A DNA stretch of 64,000 nt from Parvibaculaceae bacterium. Lineage in GTDB: Bacteria > Pseudomonadota > Alphaproteobacteria > Parvibaculales > Parvibaculaceae. Below the pieces are notes generated by a model. That model was not told the DNA's origin. It searched no databases and was given only the letters and a program-made list of their open reading frames with translations. Below are positions 61,277 to 64,000 of this stretch, piece after piece. Position numbers and translations under genes: made by a program. Location: contig JARGNZ010000007.1 of the NCBI GenBank assembly GCA_029209985.1, forward strand, positions 62,001 to 126,000, in the 5' to 3' direction. Within the stretch, counting starts at the first letter, position 1. Each line of letters opens with the position of its first letter.

Positions 61277-61306
61277 GGGCACGTCAATTCTACCGTGCTT
61301 TCTACG

Positions 61307-61747
61307 TTAAAGGTGCAATTGCACTTGTGGGCGACCATCTGAGGTTTTCTCAATGGTTTTGCCGGACGCATCGACGTTACAATGCACACGTTGGCGCATT
61401 GCCGAAAAGCTCTCAAACGTCACCACGTCCACCGGTTCATCGAAGTGCAATGTGAGCCGGTAACGATCCGGTCCTAGCGTCTCTATGCCGCGCACCTCTG
61501 CCTCAAATTCTTGAGAAAGGTAGCGCCCACTGACGTGATCGCCCATTTCTACGGGGCATTCAGGCGGGCGATTGCCGATCGCGGCATGCAACACGTTCCA
61601 ATCTTTGAAACCATATTGATGGGCGAGAATTTCGAGCGACTGACTATGAGAGACAGCCTCCCCGTTCGCTTCCAACAAGGTTGTTCGGAGACGCTTGGCT
61701 TGGTCCTTAATAATATCCAAGTTAGGGATTTTTGGTTTTTTCATCAT
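61307..61747 (-). CDS. Small protein with Glyoxalase_8-like N-terminal domain
   Basis: About 146 aa from the ATG at 61747 (61744 is also possible). The N-terminal part (IIKDQAKRLRTTLLEANGEAVSHSQSLEILAHQYGFKDWNVLHAAIG) has the pattern of short proteins that databases label Glyoxalase_8 or glyoxalase superfamily in alphaproteobacteria; no catalytic role is known to me. The C-terminal half is beta-rich (GDHVSGRYLSQEFEAEVRGIETLGPDRYRLTLHFDEPVDVVTFESF). Isolated, between two sparse stretches. In the longer frame, residues upstream of 61747 look non-conserved. Confidence 0.75.
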   Translation of the reverse strand: MMKKPKIPNLDIIKDQAKRLRTTLLEANGEAVSHSQSLEILAHQYGFKDWNVLHAAIGNRPPECPVEMGDHVSGRYLSQEFEAEVRGIETLGPDRYRLTLHFDEPVDVVTFESFSAMRQRVHCNVDASGKTIEKTSDGRPQVQLHL

Positions 61748-62000
61748 CTTTGGCCTTACATAACTTGCATACGGAAGATGAATGGAGCTCGCATTGCCAT
61801 CCGACCGCATGCGGAGCATGTTGAGGCGGAAAGAGATAAATCGATTTCACCGTGGCTTGCGCCCGCGAGCGGCAGGGACCGACACCCTTGGCTGATATAT
61901 AGAAAGACGGCCCGCCCCTGTCAACTACCACGCAATGAGAAATTCTGGCTGCGTAGGTATGAGGCACAAGGGGGTAAGGGGTACGAAGATAATGCGAGAG

Positions 62001-62036
62001 GCGAAGGTGGTGCGATAGGCGAAGATGAGGCGATAG
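62001..62036. repeat. 18-bp degenerate tandem repeat
   Basis: GCGAAGGTGGTGCGATAG (62001-62018) is followed directly by GCGAAGATGAGGCGATAG (62019-62036); 15 of 18 positions agree. A related word, GCGAAGATGACGC, recurs at 62238-62250. Confidence 0.65.
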
Positions 62037-62065
62037 GCCCCGCAGGACGCCTCCCCCACCCGCGC

Positions 62066-62223
62066 GTCATTGCCGGACTTGTTCCGGCAATCCAGCTCTC
62101 GGCAAGGATGGTGTTTCGGGGAAGCTGGAATCTCGCGTTGGGATGCTAGAGGTAAGCATAAGCGAGATACGCGCGGCCTCCCCTGCCGCCCCATGGATCT
62201 CCGGGACAAGCCCGAAGATGACG
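62066..62223. repeat. Pair of palindromic intergenic repeat units in opposite orientation
   Basis: Unit A (62066-62094) contains ATTGCCGGA-CTTG-TTCCGGCAAT, itself a hairpin. Unit B (62193-62223) reads ATGGATCTCCGGGACAAGCC and then CGAAGATGACG, close to the reverse complement of unit A. This is the common alphaproteobacterial intergenic repeat type (GTCATTGCCGG.../...CCGGGGATGAC). The two copies could form a longer cruciform. Confidence 0.7.
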
Positions 62224-62255
62224 CAGAGAGTGAGAGGCGAAGATGACGCAGAGAG
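62214..62255. repeat. 17-bp direct repeat at 25-bp spacing
   Basis: GAAGATGACGCAGAGAG occurs at 62214-62230 and again, exactly, at 62239-62255, overlapping the end of palindromic unit B. It suggests a duplication inside the repeat region. Confidence 0.7.
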
Positions 62256-62310
62256 GTTGGGCCGAAAGGCTGAGGGCACCGTTGGGGGCTAACCCCAGCG
62301 GTGGGTCCTG

Positions 62311-63615
62311 TTACCAGCTGCGGTTCAGCTGTTGTGACGCCTTCTTTTCGTTGCTTTGATATTCGCGGAAGGCTTTGAATACGCCAAGGCTCAAGTTTGG
62401 CTTTTTACCCATGCCCATATAAATGAGTTGAAGGCAGAACCAGCCCTGTTGTCCCCAGCCGTTCAAGCCTTTGATCAACATGAAAGGACTTTGTGCACTC
62501 AACCAGCCGGGGCCGATGCGGAGGGTTTGTTCAAAAGCGGGGGCTTGGGTGACGTCGCCGCTCAACATTTTTGCGGAAATGGCGGGATCCACACATAGAG
62601 GGCGGCCAATGCCGATGAGGTCAGTTTGGCCGGAGGCCAGCGCCGCGTTCATGCCCTCCACCGAACGGAAGCCACCGGTGACCATCAACGGCATGGTTGT
62701 GACGGCGCGGATGTCGCGGGCATATTCAAGGAAATAAGCTTCGCGAGCGATAGTGCTTTGGGACCGGATTTCTTTGCGTTCAGGATTGATGTTGAGGTCA
62801 TCCATGCCGCCCATGCGCGGGGCTTCATAGGTGCCGCCGGACACTTCCAGTAGATCAATTTTTTCGTCGTTCAACCACTTAGCCACCTGCAAAGAGTCTT
62901 CGTGGGAGAAGCCCCCTTTTTGGAAATCTGCTGAGTTGAGTTTAACGGAGACCGGAAACTCTGGACCAACAGCAGCCCGCACAGCGCGGACAGTTTCCAA
63001 AAGCAACCGCGCTCGGTTCTCAAGCGACCCACCCCATTCATCTGTTCGGTTATTCACATCAGGGGACAGGAATTCAGAGATAAGGTAGCCATGCGCCCCA
63101 TGCACTTGGACCCCGGTAAAGCCGACGTCCTTGCAGGTTTTCGCGGCAAATGCGAACCGTTGAATGACATCCAAAATGTCGTCATGACTTAAAGCGCGCG
63201 GCACGCCAAATTGCCCCCCGGGCATGACCAATGGAATCTCGGAAGGGCCAGCGGGGTTTTCGTTGACGAGTGCAGGGGTTTGACGGCCAGCATGGGACAG
63301 TTGCGCCCAAATATGGGTGCCCTCTTTTTTGCCTGCTTCGGCGAATGCACGTAACCCGGCCAGAGCTTCTGGTGACTGCGGGTTTTCGATGGCGACATTG
63401 CCGGGGCGCTCCATATAGCGACGGTCCACTTGAATGTTGCCCGTGAGAAGCATGCCTGTGCCGCCTGCTGCCCAATCAGAATAGAGCGTCGCATGCGCTG
63501 CAGTGGCTTTATTGTCTGGGTCGCCCAGCCCTTCCGTCATTGCGCCTTTTGCCAAGCGATTTTTTAGAACGGCACCGCACGGCAATTTTAGTTCGTCAGA
63601 AATTGTAGCTGTCAT
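62311..63615 (-). CDS. NADH:flavin oxidoreductase (old yellow enzyme family)
   Basis: FMN-dependent ene-reductase-type TIM barrel. 434 aa from the ATG at 63615 (MTATISDELKLPCGAVLKNRLAKGAMTEGL). Motifs: IWAQLSHAGRQTP, DVGFTGVQVHGAHGYLISEFLSP, NNRTDEWGGSLENRARLLLE and GIGRPLCVDPAISAKML. Family members reduce activated double bonds or act on unusual electrophiles; the substrate is not clear. The C-terminus (about 385-434) extends beyond the barrel. Single gene with no partner close by. Confidence 0.92.
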   Translation of the reverse strand: MTATISDELKLPCGAVLKNRLAKGAMTEGLGDPDNKATAAHATLYSDWAAGGTGMLLTGNIQVDRRYMERPGNVAIENPQSPEALAGLRAFAEAGKKEGTHIWAQLSHAGRQTPALVNENPAGPSEIPLVMPGGQFGVPRALSHDDILDVIQRFAFAAKTCKDVGFTGVQVHGAHGYLISEFLSPDVNNRTDEWGGSLENRARLLLETVRAVRAAVGPEFPVSVKLNSADFQKGGFSHEDSLQVAKWLNDEKIDLLEVSGGTYEAPRMGGMDDLNINPERKEIRSQSTIAREAYFLEYARDIRAVTTMPLMVTGGFRSVEGMNAALASGQTDLIGIGRPLCVDPAISAKMLSGDVTQAPAFEQTLRIGPGWLSAQSPFMLIKGLNGWGQQGWFCLQLIYMGMGKKPNLSLGVFKAFREYQSNEKKASQQLNRSW

Positions 63616-63909
63616 TTTATCCCCTTTGCGCACGTCTTTATAGACGCCACTGCATGACCCCAATATTGGCTGGGTTAAATATGGGAGGCAATTGCGCACT
63701 CTTCAATATTTAGTTCTCAACTTTCACAACATCACGAGACCCCCGGATCGCTGGGTTTAAGGGCTGGCATAATGCGCAGACTATCCCCAGCCCTCTTTGT
63801 CAGGCCCATTGCCGCTTCTGGGTTGGCAAGACTACAATTCAATTGATTCGCAGGCTTATTGTGCCCGCCCCTCTGTTTTCACGCGTTTGACCCTTACGAG
63901 TTCGCCCCC

Positions 63910-64000
63910 ATGACCGCTTCTAAAAAAACGACCGCCAAAAAAACCGCCCGTTCCTCCAAAGGTTCGAGCGATGCTGATTTGTTTGGAAGTGATCCGGCCC
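63910..64000 (+). CDS. Partial protein, start only; possibly ParE (topoisomerase IV subunit B)
   Basis: Thirty codons are visible: a Lys/Thr/Ser-rich start (MTASKKTTAKKTARSSKGSS) followed by DADLFGSDPA. An N-terminal DLFG motif is common in alphaproteobacterial ParE just before the ATPase domain, which is the reason for the guess; no catalytic part is in the window. No good ribosome-binding site precedes the ATG. Cut by the right edge. Confidence 0.35.
   Translation, partial: MTASKKTTAKKTARSSKGSSDADLFGSDPA

Larger units (their letters stand above)
60593..61306. other. Sparse stretch after glnA with hairpins and gene-like fragments
   Basis: About 710 bases without a normal gene. A short frame with a strong ribosome-binding site (60826-60861, listed in findings) and a 28-codon frame (60901-60987) followed by similar-looking codons in the next frame suggest either a decayed gene or chance. 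Two strong hairpins lie further on (61144-61187 and 61247-61276). Confidence 0.5.
61748..62310. other. Repeat-bearing intergenic stretch
   Basis: About 560 bases without a gene. It holds tandem and palindromic repeats (listed): 18-bp tandem pair at 62001-62036, a palindromic repeat unit pair at 62066-62223 and a 17-bp direct repeat at 62214-62255. GC- and purine-rich compared with nearby genes. Confidence 0.55.

Noticed and set aside
61111-61416. A 101-codon minus-strand frame after the Glyoxalase_8-like gene
   Set aside because: It crosses two strong hairpins and overlaps the real gene in another frame; no family features.

Overview
The window reads as an ordinary housekeeping chromosome segment of an alphaproteobacterium. 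This rests on gene order (tig, clpP, clpX, lon, hup, a complete nuoA-N operon, birA, RNase J, a DUF1467 protein, proS, lolC, lolD, dnaE), on rpsB-tsf-pyrH-frr-uppS-cdsA-dxr-rseP-bamA, on a short-form (439 aa) prolyl-tRNA synthetase, and on a glnB-glnA pair. I cannot place it below class. No phage, insertion sequence, CRISPR array, rRNA gene or defence system was seen.

Layout, in genome coordinates (most genes are on the minus strand, so operons read right to left). 1-9422: envelope, isoprenoid and translation cluster rpsB to bamA, with bamA cut by the left edge. 9662-19512: dnaE, a small orphan, lolD/lolC (lipoprotein release), proS, and two orphan proteins, one with a cysteine-peptidase-like look. 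19519-20002: no protein gene, but a well-formed candidate small RNA on the plus strand. 20003-22871: DUF1467 protein, RNase J, biotin ligase. 22872-37230: the 14-gene complex I operon. 37231-40574: sparse stretch with tRNA-Asp, tRNA-Val and a divergent permease/ArsR-family regulator pair around a striking inverted repeat. 40575-48570: hup, lon, clpX, clpP, a plus-strand EF-hand lipoprotein, and trigger factor with a lysine-rich tail. 48653-58145: tRNA-Leu, truncated haemoglobin, a VOC protein, a GNAT acetyltransferase, NAD(P)HX repair enzyme, histidine phosphatase, malate synthase G, a thiolase-like protein and an aminotransferase. 58621-60538: glnB-glnA on the plus strand behind a good sigma-54 promoter match. 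60539-64000: sparse, repeat-bearing DNA with a small Glyoxalase_8-like protein, an old-yellow-enzyme family oxidoreductase and the first codons of a plus-strand gene that may be parE.

Most of the window is well-known core biology. The observations most worth a second look are the candidate sRNA at 19731-19901, the palindromic operator pair between the permease and its ArsR-type regulator, the histone H1-like tail on trigger factor, the DnaA box in front of dnaE, the sigma-54 signal before glnB, and the unclassified 569-aa secreted protein. Many intergenic inverted repeats are listed with exact coordinates; their functions are inferred, not shown. I found no clear new multi-gene system.
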